A model generated the notes under the pieces. That model searched no databases. It was given only the letters and a program-made list of their open reading frames with translations, and had not been told where the DNA came from. The position numbers and the translations under genes were made by a program. A stretch of DNA of 64,000 nt from Pleurostoma richardsiae (lineage: Eukaryota; Ascomycota; Sordariomycetes; Calosphaeriales; Pleurostomataceae): NCBI GenBank assembly GCA_030052745.1, contig JANBVO010000024.1, forward strand, positions 248,001 to 312,000. The letters are read 5' to 3'. Positions within the stretch are counted from its first letter, which is position 1; every line of letters begins with the position of its first letter. Below are positions 21,015 through 31,728 of this stretch, piece by piece.

Positions 21015-22834
21015 TCGCTTGTCCCCGTGCGCTTGAGACCGGACGGAGACGTTTGAGGAGCCGCAGATGGGACTGGCGTTTCCCTCGCGACGTGCCCAGG
21101 GACGACCGCCGGCACAGAGACAGTCAGAGACCAGCAGGACTCATGCAGCAGTACTGCGCACAGAGGATACAACGTCCCCTAGAGAAGTCGATGTGATGGT
21201 GAGAAATGAGGTACCTACTCCGATTCGTAAGGTAAAGTAAGGTAAGGTAATGTAGGTCCAGGTATTCCTTGTCTAGTCGCCCAGGTGAAACACACCAGTG
21301 GGTTTAAGCTTTCTCCAACAGACGTGGAAGCGGCGACCGATGCCAACTGGGGCAGTCGGTTCCTTCCGGAATAGCTGAACCGCGTGTGACTGTGAGGCTA
21401 CTTGCAGGTACTCCCTGCTACTGTCTGTCACGGTAAAAGACGGTATCTGGCGCAGCTGGCGATGTAGTTTCGGCTCTTGTGGACTGCGCGAGATGACTGC
21501 TAGGTTCCGGGACGTGGTCGTGGTGGAGAGTTGCGACTTCGTCCATGTTAGTCGGGGTATGGACGGTACTACATCAGCAACGCCGGTACTTGCCGCAGAA
21601 TACCTGACACACCGTTGTGCTCTCCAAGCGACCTAACAAGAGACACTTCAGCCTCCAAAGCCGTCAACTACCTAAGTAGAAGGCAATTGGGCGACCCTGT
21701 CCGTTAGAAGAAGAGGAGACGAACGACAGACAGGTATAGATTGACTATTTTTAGGCGTTTCCTCTGTGTCCAAATGCCCGCAGATCTCGACTCCATACGG
21801 CGGCGGCAGCCTGCGTCGTGACATGCGGTTGCAGGCCGGATAGACGTCATTGGAGAGGACGGGCCATCCGCTTGTTTGCGACACAAAAACGGACCGAAAC
21901 TCGCGCCCCATCTCCGGATATCTACAGTAGCTGCTTTACTTGTGCCATACAACAGTAAACAAGCCCAGGAAAGAAACCCCGCCAATAGGTCATATTCCTT
22001 GGCCTGGGATGGATCTCACCCGGTAGTTGGGAGCTTTTGCCTACCCGGAGGTTCGCAATTCGAGGATACGCAAAGTCCATAGCTCGCCGCACTGCGTCCG
22101 CATCAGACTGAACAGTCCGACTCAGTTCTTTCTCTTGTCACATACGCACTCAGCAGAGAGATCAGGACGAAACACACAGGTCTCATTGCACAAACTGCCC
22201 ATGTGGACGACAACACAGGGGCAGACAGCATTGAAAGGACCTCCCATAATCTAGGAGGGTAAAGAGAAAACCATCGTGAGACAGGAGCTGATATCGCTCC
22301 GGTTCTCAGGTCCAGGTAAGTGCGAATAGGTCATATCCCATCCAATATACAGACAAAACTGCCCTTCCACAACTCCGGGTCAGGGGCAAAGGGGGGAGCT
22401 CTCGGTGCGTTTCGAGGAGTCCCCATCTCTGCTATGCACCCCTTAACCAAACCGGCCTAGGCTGACGGCAGCCTTCACTCCTTCTTGTCGTAACCGTAGT
22501 AATCCTTCATCGCCGTGCGAGTGCCGCTGCAATGCCGCGCCGTCCCTTACATGCCAAGCCAAGGGTGATCCGTCCGCAACATGCTGTTCGTGAAATGGAA
22601 GTCGTAGAAGCAATTCTTTTGGAGTTTTCTTGCGTAGTCTTTTCTGTCGTTCTTTCTTCCCGCCTGTCTCGGGGTCTGTCCTGGAGAAGGTGCCGTAAGA
22701 GAATCCGCGGCACTGTCGTCACCCCCAGAATCTCGCGCTTCGTCGTCGTCGGGTGGTTAGCCGTCATTTCTAATGCTACCGCGGCCGGACAGTGACACAG
22801 CAAGGGACACTGCTGAAGCAGCAAGCAAGGCCGT
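21015..22834. other. Intergenic with an unresolved open segment next to YPD1
   Basis: It spans the promoter of the phosphoesterase gene and the 3' flank of YPD1. A GGTAA-type short repeat lies at 21227-21255. On the minus strand, 22756-22475 is one frame of about 94 codons broken only by a TAA at 22547-22549. It encodes natural-looking segments (NCFYDFHFTNSMLRTDHPW before the stop, MKDYYGYDKKE after it). I cannot assign a start or a convincing intron, so I do not call a gene. Confidence 0.45.
21227..21255. repeat. Short imperfect GGTAA tandem repeat
   Basis: Four to five near-identical GGTAA/AGTAA units in a row, followed by TGTAGG. This is probably replication slippage of a pentanucleotide in the spacer upstream of the phosphoesterase gene. 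Confidence 0.6.
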
Positions 22835-23537
22835 CTAGCTGCCGTTGGTCTCGTCGACGTTGAAGAATTTCTTCATCTGCTCCTGCAGGTCCGCGAAGTC
22901 GACTTTGAGCGTCTTGAGGGCGTCAGTGATTCGGCGCAGGCAGACGGCCTCGTCAGGCTCAGGGGCCCCGTCAACAGTGAGCTTATGGCCAAACTGCTGG
23001 ATGACCTGACAGCTGTCTCGGACCTTGTTGAAGCCGAGAGTCGCCGAAGAGCCCTTCAAGAAGTGGCCCAAACTTGACAGCTCGTTCAGATTCTTGTCGG
23101 CACTGAAAGGGACAAGAGCCCAAGGTTAGCATGCAGCAATAGCATTGGGACGAACGGCTCGCGACGTGAAGCCACGACACCAAGCGACCCAGACAGCTAA
23201 AGCGGAAGGGGGGGAAGGGGGGGGGGGGGGGACAAAACGACTTGCTGAGGTCCAGACTTACAGGGCTTTATCCATCTTGTCAAAGGTTTCCTCGACCTGC
23301 TCGAAGAAGTTGAAGACAAGCGGCTTGGAGAAGTCACGCTCGTCCTCGCTCTCGTCCATCTCCAGGATCTGCGAGAAGGTCGCCATGTCGACATTGTCCC
23401 CGAGGTCAGGCATGTCGGCGGAAGCGTCGTCCTAAGACTGCGGTCAGAGTAAGTCCTTCTCGAAAGAAATCACGACAGCATGGGCATGAGGCAACCGATC
23501 TGGGCGCATAGCATACCCTCTCATCCGCACTTGGCAT
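22835..23537 (-). CDS. YPD1: Histidine-containing phosphotransfer (HPt) protein, Ypd1-type
   Basis: The intermediate of multistep phosphorelays, passing phosphate from hybrid histidine kinases to the Ssk1- and Skn7-type response regulators, and so linking osmotic or oxidative stress sensing to the Hog1-type MAPK pathway. Exons 23537-23517, 23431-23262 and 23102-22835 give 152 aa, close to the normal size. The phospho-accepting His is residue 77 in HFLKGSSATLG, the HPt signature, between helices that begin FSQILEMDESEDERDFSKPLVFNFF. The first exon codes only MPSADER, with A at -3 of the ATG. Both introns have good GTATGC or GTAAGT donors and TTAG or CAG acceptors. The second intron contains a run of 15 C in the sense strand. 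Function is well established for the family and the identification is firm. Confidence 0.95.
23217..23231. repeat. G15 homopolymer (C15 in YPD1 intron 2)
   Basis: Fifteen consecutive G on the plus strand, preceded by another G-rich tract. It lies inside the second YPD1 intron, where it reads as a long pyrimidine tract in the pre-mRNA. It is likely length-variable and prone to sequencing error. Confidence 0.85.
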
Positions 23538-26500
23538 GATGGCGATGGTAGCCTCTCTGTTATGCCGCTCGGCTTGTACCGCGGAAGATGGAGGTGCAAG
23601 GGGCTGGAAGAGAGCCGCCAGCGAGGAGATGTGGGTAAGAGCAAGGAGAAGAAGTCACCAGGAGCTACCGACTACGGTTGTGTGCTCAGTAAATATGCGG
23701 ACCAGAGCAGAAAGGTGGATCCCCGGCTTGGGCTGTTTTGGGCAGAGGGGCAGGGAGATAGTGTAGATGTGCGATGCAAAAGACGGAGAGTAGGGGGACG
23801 GTAACAGTTTAGTTCCAAAGAGCCCCAGTGAGCATGACGGGAACGCGCCGTTTAAAACAGGCTCGGCCCAGCTCGACAAGCACCTGCTCCCCAGGGTCGG
23901 AGGCGTAGAGGCAATTAGGTGAGATCTTGTCCGATTCCCATTCGGCATGGGTTGTGCGCTGGTGAGCAAGCAGCGTGGAATGTGTGGGGTCTACAGCAAC
24001 TTGGAAGCCTGGCCTTCCACGGGGGTAGAAGAAGGACAGCTGGAGGCAATATAGAGCAGATCGAGAGATGGCAAATGCTGATCATCGGGGGCGAGCAACT
24101 TACAGGAAGACGAACCCAGGTCTACCAAAAAAAAAAACCAGCGTGGATCTCGAGTCCGAGAGAGGAGGGGAGGCTGCTTCTGGATGATGCCGAGAAGCAC
24201 GTTTCCCAGAGATGGCAGGTCCAGAGGATGGTGGCTAGGTATTCTCAAGGACACGGACGGTGTGAAGCGGCACGAGGAGGAGCGCCGAGACAAGGGTGTG
24301 AGGTTGGGATGTGTGGCTTGCGTCGACGAGGACGGGGAGGAGGAGGAGGAGGGAGAGGAGAGTCGTGGCCGGCAAAAGAGGTGGAGGAGCTCTGGCTGCA
24401 AGTGCCCCAAATTAGAGTAGCCCGCAATGTGGGCAAAGCGTTATCGAGATAAAAATAATGGAATTTTGGAAACGCGAGGAGAAAACCGAAAAAAGAAGAG
24501 CCGATCTACAAGAGCGGCAAGCGTCTCGACGAGAGGGTCCAGTCTCCAGTGCGAGGGAAGGGATCAGGGAGGCAGGCCTGGCCGAGACGGGTAACGAATC
24601 GTCTTTATTGGGCGCTAGTCTGCACCAGCTGGATAAGCCAAAAGGTTCCTCAACACCACCTCGCCGGCGGACAGTACCTCGACGGGACCTGTACGCGTGC
24701 ATGCGTCAAGTGATTACCAACCTACCGTACCTACTCTGCCCAGACCTAAACCTGCCATCGTCAGGTACCTCAACGCCATGGCCGTTCGAGGATGCGCGTT
24801 TGCGGTGCGAGGTAAACAGTAAATAGCCCGAGTGTGTGCAGAGCAGAGGTACTGTAGGTACTGTGTATCACAAGGGGAGACCTTCATCCACACGGGAGTC
24901 GGCTGTGACTTGTGGCATGTTCCTCCGTTAGTGAGGTCGGTGATGATGCGAGGTTGCCCCACTCCGTCACTGCGTTACGTTGGGGCAGTACCTCCGCAGG
25001 TACCCACGACTTCGGCCCCTGGACTTCGGCGTTGCAGCCGCGCCAGACGGCAGCCAAACCCGCATCCCCTCCATCCATCAAGCCGATATCACCGTCTTGC
25101 TTTGTGCCCTACCCGCAATTACCTCCGTGGACTTGTACCGCACATCTCAGTCACAGCTTGCCGGGGCCAGCCATACCTCGAGCTCATGTTGGAGTGGAGG
25201 GCCTTTAGCTACCTTACCTATTTATCCCACAACAACACAGTCCTGATGATGGGTCGGGCCATCTGATTAGATTGCTGGGGCACCTCATGACGCTTTCCAG
25301 CAGCCTCTAGCTTCCGGAAGTGCCTATGGTGGGATAGTGTAAGAATATCTCTCCAAGAGGTTTAGCCCGTCGAGAACACCCCCTTCACTGCTACCCTACG
25401 CAGTAAGGGGAGTGGGCGGGTGCGCAGATACGTTATCAAGGCGTGGGGATGCCTTCACGCCTCCAGGCCCCTGCTACCCAGGGACGAGCCATAGAACAGT
25501 CAACTGGGTTCCGTCCTTCTTCTCCGAAAATTACTAAAATTTAGGGTTTGATAGCCTGGCCAGGAGGGAGCGTTCAGACCATCTGCAGAGGGCGACATTA
25601 GCTTCCCCGCCACCTGTCGCGCTCTTGTGAAGATGTCGCACTACGGTATATTAACCTGTCCGGTGGGATGGGACATCATGGAGTCATGATCGGCAAGCAG
25701 CCTCTTCTGGTTTCTTCCATGAGCCTCACCGATCCCGTCGGTTGGATGAGCGGCGGCTCATCGAACCTCGAGTAACTCCCGACCTGCCATCTCTAGCCCT
25801 CCCTCGCTCAAGCTGCTCCGGCTCAATCCTTCATCGACATCCTGAGTGACGCAAGAGAAGCAACCCTAGGTGGCTTCGGTGAAGGGGCAGGGACGCTGGG
25901 AGCCATATTTCCGGCCTGGGCCGGGGGCTGTCTGTCATGAGGTGCTTCCTGCCTCGCGAGTACAAGGACTCTAAGCCGAGGCTAGAGCCGCCTCTTTTGA
26001 ACCTGCACTGAGCGCAGATCTGGCCATGCACAGGTCTCACTCGTTCCCGTCTCCTGCATGCTTGCGACAATACTGAGTAGAATCGGGCGCTTCGGGACCG
26101 GCAAGAGAGCAAAATCCATGAGACATTTTCACCTGCATTCGCAGATTGTGGCGAGGGGGATGGTGATGGCACCCGTCAACCACCGGCAAAGCAGGACAGT
26201 AGCCGAGGGCGGGCGGGCTGCCGGCCGTAGACAAGGAGTCGTCCATGGACTTGGAGCGCAAGGGAGAAGCTCCCAAATGCAGGGTCCATGCCGTCCGTTC
26301 ACTTCCGCACAAGCCAAGGGACCCTGCTCTAAGAGGTACCCAGCGTACGCAGTCTGCTAGCGTGCCCCCTTCTTAGACACTGCGCATGCAGCATACGGAG
26401 TACTTTGACGAAATCCCTACTATAATACTCAGAATTATCTGTTTCCGCTTGCCCTCAGGAGAAGACGCTATTCATGCGTCGACCAGCCTACTGCACGATG

Positions 26501-29237
26501 TTTTAATATACTACCAGTAGCGTGAGCCCTGCGGCCTTCCTCCGCAGGACGTAAGGTTAGCACCGGCCGGCGGAGGAGGTTCCTGCTCCCCTCCTGCAGC
26601 ACATGGAACTGTAAGGGATGTTACTATTAGGCGCTGTAGGTACGGTCACGGAGCCCGAGCCCAGACGCGAGATGATCCCGACTCCGTCTTATGTCTTTCT
26701 CCCGTCAACCCCTCTCTTCTGAAAGGAATCCTGGCCACCGAATCCTCCTCTAGACCCGAGATAGAGCTAGACAGGCACCGCGTGTTAAGACCATGGATGT
26801 AGGATCTACCTGTGGTAATTATGGCGGAGGAAATCGGGGCCTTTTCGAGCTCGAATCCTGGACGGTCTGAGGGTGCCGGTCGAAGCCACCGGAGCGCCGA
26901 AGCCTGATGCGGAAAGGATGAAGGACAAGTTAGCTTCTATCGGCTACACTACACGTGTGCACTACGAGAAAAAGAACGGAGACGTGTCAACTGTCTTCTC
27001 CGGCCGGGCTCCTGGGCATCTGAGGTACCAAGAACACGCGAAAGCGCCAAGGCCAGGGTATGCTGGTGGCAGAGAAAAAAGTCTCGATTTTACCCCGCCG
27101 CCAACGTCGTCTACCGCCCAATTTCCTCTCCCGGACTGCCGCGCTATTCCCAAAGGGGCCCTCCCGAGCCTCTTTCATCATCGTCTGATCTAACCAGAGT
27201 GGGGCAGAAGCCCACCCACAGTTTACTTTTAGTGCTGGCGTTTCCGACGTCATACCGCCTCTTCACACCATCGTCATAGACGTCGTCGCACTGCAGCTGC
27301 GAAGCTAGGGCTCCCGTCGCGCCTCATGATTGGCCGCAATTCGTCGTCGCTGCTCACAATTTGCACTCACTTGCTCGAACCGTCGAACCACTGTCCGGGC
27401 AACCTCCCATTTCCGGGGCCTGTTCTGGCAGTATCCCGTCCTAACATGCTGCCTGCAAGCGTGTGTCGACGAGCATGACATTCTGTGTCACTTGGATCAC
27501 GTTGCGGAAAGCCCGTGTTGATGTACGGCCTCGGACGATGGGGAAGATGCTGGTTGGGGTTGCGACCGCCCGGCCGGTCCCCTGCGAAGAGCGGAACACT
27601 GTCTTACTCTTTGGCGAGCCCTGCCGGGTCCCCATTGGACTCCTGGCAGGCCTGGCAGGTCAGCCGCCGGCCAGAAAACCCTTCTTAGCGTTCCATAGGC
27701 GGGTGTGTGCTCTATCACCCTTCAAATCGGATATCGGCACACTCGAGGAACGTTGAAAGTCCCACAGGTTTTCGGCCTTCCTCCGTCCCAAGACACGCCC
27801 TTCTTTACCCTTTTTTTCTTCTTCCGCCCTCGTCAGTCTGTCATCATCCGCCACGGTCCGCGATTTGACCGATCTCGCAGGCTCCCACACGGTCTTTGAT
27901 CCGTCGAAGGAAACGGCGGATGGCCCCGCTTCATCTTGTCATGCTAGTCGAACGTCTATGGGCAAAACGGGGGGGCTGAGAAATGGCTTTTCCGGCTTGA
28001 ATCCCCAGAGTCCACACAGGCCAGCAGGCGGGCCTACCAAGCTTGCCAAGTCCGGCACTGTCTTCATTTGAGAGCATTTTCGGAGCGGCACATTAATGTA
28101 GGTACCCAATAGAAAGCCCCTCGCTCGGAAGCCTCATGCTATTATCCATAGCGCTGATCTTGAGCTTCTCTATCAGACCCGGCGGGATTCGTGGAGTACT
28201 TACTGCCGGAATCCTCCTCGCCATGTCACTGGTGGCAGCCGTTCGGAGACCCAAGCTCTTACCACCGCGCCGGCGGCTAGGCGGGTGCTTACCACGCCAA
28301 AGGGCCTACGCTCGGAGGAAGCTATCCACTTCCGCGATTCATGGAGCGTCCAAGCCGACCTTTTCCATGAAACATCGTGACTCTTGTACATCTGCTCCCC
28401 TACTAACCAGATCGCGGTGAGTACGAGCCTCTCGTCTCCAAAAGCTGCTTCTGGAGTTACTAGGAGCTATCATGAACGGCATACATCTGAAATGTCGCTC
28501 CTGCAAGACCGGGAAGTAGCTTTAGGACTAGAGAAGAGATTCGTGACGCCGCCGGGCTGCGGTGGACGCCTGAGCGCTTCTGACGAGACCGCAAATGACA
28601 CCGTCAGCTAAGCGATGCTTGCACCTCATTGAACGGCCCTACATCTAAACGAGTAGCACAACCCACGATCGCCGATTGCACCTCGCTCTCTTCATCAATT
28701 CCGGTCAGCCCTCAGGCAAGGATCCTGGACCCCTTTCCTCACCGTTTCCCCGACCCAGCAAGCAAGCACTCCATGGAAAAAAAGGTGCCGCCCCCAGGAA
28801 CCTGCATGCAGTTTGCATAGTTACACCTGCAAAACCTGTTTTTGGCCCGCCCGCGAGCCAGTAGGTTTCCCTCACGCGGCTTGGCCGGGCCTATCACGAG
28901 GAGGTCCACGGGAAACTTGGCTTTACCCCCCTTAGCAGCCCCGGCCGGCTCGCCGGTCGTGGGGCACAGATGCAGTCTGGTCCCCGATGAACGCTGTCAA
29001 GAGACTGCCGCCATCGTGAGATTCGGAAAACCTCCAAGCCGTGCCGCTCCAGGGAGGAGTTGACGTCCATTCCCAGGGTCACGTGAAACGAGGGGCTACA
29101 CAGGCACCTGCCGGTGTCCGACAGTGGGTGAGGTGGGTGAGGTGATCTTCTCGGAGGTCACTCTTGAAGACAGTCTCCTGCATGATTGACTGGACTTGAC
29201 GCGATCCCGTCTTGATGTGGCCTGACTTAGCTGCTGC
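23538..29237. other. Gene-poor region of about 5.7 kb
   Basis: The first few hundred bases are the YPD1 promoter. Beyond that I find only short overlapping open frames without known motifs. Two look slightly natural: 24458-24826 (+, starts MEFWKREEKTEKRRADL) and 26873-27193 (+, contains ERMKDKLASIGYTTRVHYEK). Neither has a good start plus a conserved domain. GAGGAGGAGG purine-rich DNA lies near 24330-24365. There are no long terminal or inverted repeats that I can see and no recognisable transposase or reverse transcriptase fragment. Confidence 0.5.
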
Positions 29238-29549
29238 TTGTCATCATATCCGAGTTTCTGGAGAGGTCCGGTCGAAGTATTATTATCAGATCACAACGAA
29301 GATACCTACCTGGAAGTACCCAGAAAGTTGGTATGTTTATGTAATTTCACGTGCGCTCAGTCGCATGGCCTCGCATCTGCTTCCCCTCCTGTCCCACCAT
29401 ATGTATCAGTTACCTCGGACAGTTTGGAGCATGCGGTGAAGGTACAATCAGACACCCCTACGGAAGTGAAGATGGACAGTACTAGAAAAGGAGACGACGG
29501 TCTAGTAGTAGAAGTGGATGAAACGTATTTCAAAGCAAATGCAGGCTAG
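29238..29549 (+). pseudogene. Possible BTB/POZ-like relic
   Basis: An open frame of 103 codons from a TTG to a TAG. Its start reads SYPSFWRGPVEVLLSD, then EDTYLEVPRKLVC, which resembles the opening strand, spacer and strand-helix of fungal BTB/POZ domains (phi-x-x-x-x-GP-V-E-V-hydrophobic, about 10-15 residues, then hydrophobic-P-x-x-L-L/V-C). The expected continuation (SKYF-type helix) is missing and the rest is acidic without a domain. There is no ATG in context. It could be a decayed BTB gene in the gene-poor stretch or chance. This is a weak family impression. Confidence 0.25.
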
Positions 29550-29700
29550 CGCACCTTGGCAATAAACGCGTGTATGGATTCCATAATCGACGGGGTTACA
29601 GTCCGATTCAACGGAGCTCCGATGCTTGTAATGTACATTGAGTAGGTAAGGCACCTTATATAAGACCCCTATAGGTATATATGGAGATAAGGGGGCACTG

Positions 29701-30957
29701 TCAGAGCAGCACCTTGGATGCCACGGTAAGGAGCCAAGCGGCATCCTGCCAGCCTCCCTCGTCAGCCTTTGGCGGGGGAATTCGCTCATCCGGTCCTGTC
29801 ACGACGCCTTCGAACCGCGACCCAACGCTGGACGCCCGCCTGCCCGTCGAGGCGGAGGCGGCGTCCTCAGCGGCCCCGTCGCCGCTCTCCGTCCCGTCCT
29901 CTCCATCCTCATCGGAGGATTCCTCCTCCTCGCCATCCTCGTCGACGGAGAAGAGCTTCCACCCAAGCATGTTGCCGAACCAGCTCCCCACGCCGGCGGG
30001 CCCGCCGCTCTTGACCAGCCGCCGCACGTAGACCTCGTCCTCCTGGCTCGTGTCCCGTTCCTCGGAGACGGCCTCGAGCTTCTCGTCCAGGTTGACGAAG
30101 TCCGGGCCAGGGTGCAGGTGCTGCTCCTCGTCCGCCGCGCCGTGCTGCCTGGAGAAGTAGCCCTCCGCCGAGTGCCGCTCCAGGGGCGTCAGCGGGTGGC
30201 TCCTACTGCCGCCGCTCCTGCCCACCCTGCTGTGGGACCGGCTGCCCAGCCGGCTGCCGGCCGGTGAGATCGCAGATGTCTCCTCCTCCGCGAAGGCGAG
30301 GCTGCCCCGCCGGCTGGCGCGCCGACTGCTGTAGCTGGTGGCCGCCTCACGCTCGCGCACCCACGGGTCTCCATCCTCGTCACCTTCGGCCTCCTGGTCG
30401 TCGTCCTCCTCCCGGTGCATCCCCGTCAGGCTGGTTGAGCTGGCCCGCGACGCCAGCCACGACTGGCCCTTGGACTCGCGCGTCTCGCTGCTGATCAGCG
30501 CGCCGGCGCGGAGGAGCCAGTCGCTGTCGTTGCGGTCGCTGGCCGAGAGCCCGCCGGCCTCGTCGTTCTTCCGCCGCCGCCGCCGGGATGCCGCGGTCGC
30601 GGGCGAGTGGGCCTGGCGGCCGCGCGGGGCGAGGTGGGTGGCAGACTTGCTCCGCTTGGGGAGGTCGTCGATGGCCGAGAACGCATGGCGGGCGTGGGAG
30701 CTGGAGCGGGCTGGGGAGTGGGAGAGAAGACCCGGCGTCGTCGGGGCGGACTTGCCTTGTAGGTATGAGGTGCTGTGGCGATAGTGATGGCTGTGGAAGG
30801 ATGAGGGCGACCGCTCGTCGTTGTTGTCGGTGGTGGGAAGAGCGTCAGGATCGGTCAGCGGGAGCTTGGAGGTAAGCGGGGCGAGAGATAGATGGTTGAG
30901 GTTAGTGGTTGACCTGTTCTTCCTGCGGGCTTGGTGCTGGTTGAATGCCGCGTCCAT
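29701..30957 (-). CDS. DUF3984-like fungal protein of unknown function
   Basis: A single-exon 418-aa protein. The N-terminus (RSTTNLNHLSLAPLTSKLPL, residues about 15-34) and the C-terminal end (GGWQDAAWLLTVASKVLL) look like the conserved ends of the fungal DUF3984 family, as I remember it. The middle is Ser/Arg-rich with SPxR, RASRRGS and SHSR stretches, suggesting phosphorylation and disorder. Near residues 310-340 is a VYVRRLVKSGGPAGVGSWFGNMLGWKLF segment that could be a conserved helical patch, and an acidic tract (EEEESSDEDGEDG) follows. Function is not known to me. The ATG at 30957 opens the frame. It lies head to head with ELP1, 771 bp apart. Confidence 0.8.
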   Translation of the reverse strand: MDAAFNQHQARRKNRSTTNLNHLSLAPLTSKLPLTDPDALPTTDNNDERSPSSFHSHHYRHSTSYLQGKSAPTTPGLLSHSPARSSSHARHAFSAIDDLPKRSKSATHLAPRGRQAHSPATAASRRRRRKNDEAGGLSASDRNDSDWLLRAGALISSETRESKGQSWLASRASSTSLTGMHREEDDDQEAEGDEDGDPWVREREAATSYSSRRASRRGSLAFAEEETSAISPAGSRLGSRSHSRVGRSGGSRSHPLTPLERHSAEGYFSRQHGAADEEQHLHPGPDFVNLDEKLEAVSEERDTSQEDEVYVRRLVKSGGPAGVGSWFGNMLGWKLFSVDEDGEEEESSDEDGEDGTESGDGAAEDAASASTGRRASSVGSRFEGVVTGPDERIPPPKADEGGWQDAAWLLTVASKVLL

Positions 30958-31728
30958 TGTTGCGGGTTCTTTTGTTGACGCTCCTTTGACTGCTTCTTTG
31001 ACGGCTTTTGATCTTGCAGTTCAATTGATTGTGCAGATGCAGGAGTGATCAGATGCCTCGTAGATGGAAAAGAAATGGTTTCGGCTATCGGGAAGTTGGG
31101 AGATGAGGTGAGGTCAGCTTTCCCCTTCGCCGTCTTTCGTCTCCTCACGTAACGACGAGACGCGGTTTTCTGGGGTGGAGGAGGAGATGGAAAACCAGGA
31201 AAGTCTGGGGTATTGGATAGTTACCCCAGACCAGTAGGAAGCACGGGGCAGCGGTGACCTGTGCTACCGAGGATGCGATTTGTTGATTGCCCTTGCTTCC
31301 CCAACACCAGCAAACGCCACTGGATCAGCATCATGCTTGGAGCAAGCACCGCTAAGGCAAGGCAAGCTGCCTAAGCTGCTAAGGTGCAGCTCGGCTACGG
31401 GTACCTAAGGCAGTAAGGCGCACAGTATGCAGATGGTGGATGGCAGATCGTTTACAGCAATTTCTGACTATTTTCTTTGCACAAGAGAGAATTTCATTGG
31501 TCTAAGCCGGCATGTAGCCCGTAATCCGAGGCAGATGCACACTGTAACATACATATATCGAATTTTACAAAGCCTTCAAGATTCACGGTCAAATTGATAG
31601 ACAGCGAGCGCACTTGTGGACAGTCTCGGCATCTGCCAGTAAACAAGTGCCGAAGGCGTAATATCAGATTTGAGGTTGTTCCAAAGTCCAGAAGGGCGCC
31701 GAAAGGCCGACAGAACCCTGTCGCCATC
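30958..31728. promoter_or_regulatory. Divergent promoter between the DUF3984-like gene and ELP1
   Basis: Both flanking genes are transcribed away from this 771-bp spacer, so it must hold both promoters and leaders. I see no clear TATA box. Short AAGGC/CTAAGG-type repeats occur around 31350-31425. Confidence 0.5.

Noticed and set aside
22527-22550. 24-nt GT...CAG segment as a real intron
   Set aside because: Far below the usual minimum for fungal spliceosomal introns and without a branch site. Kept only as a question in the findings.
28236-28275. Minus-strand GGTGGTAAGAGC resembling a tRNA D arm
   Set aside because: No GCTC partner, no box B downstream and no acceptor stem.
28136-28420. 94-codon plus-strand open frame with a hydrophobic start
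   Set aside because: Arg-rich without a domain. The hydrophobic stretch alone does not support a gene.
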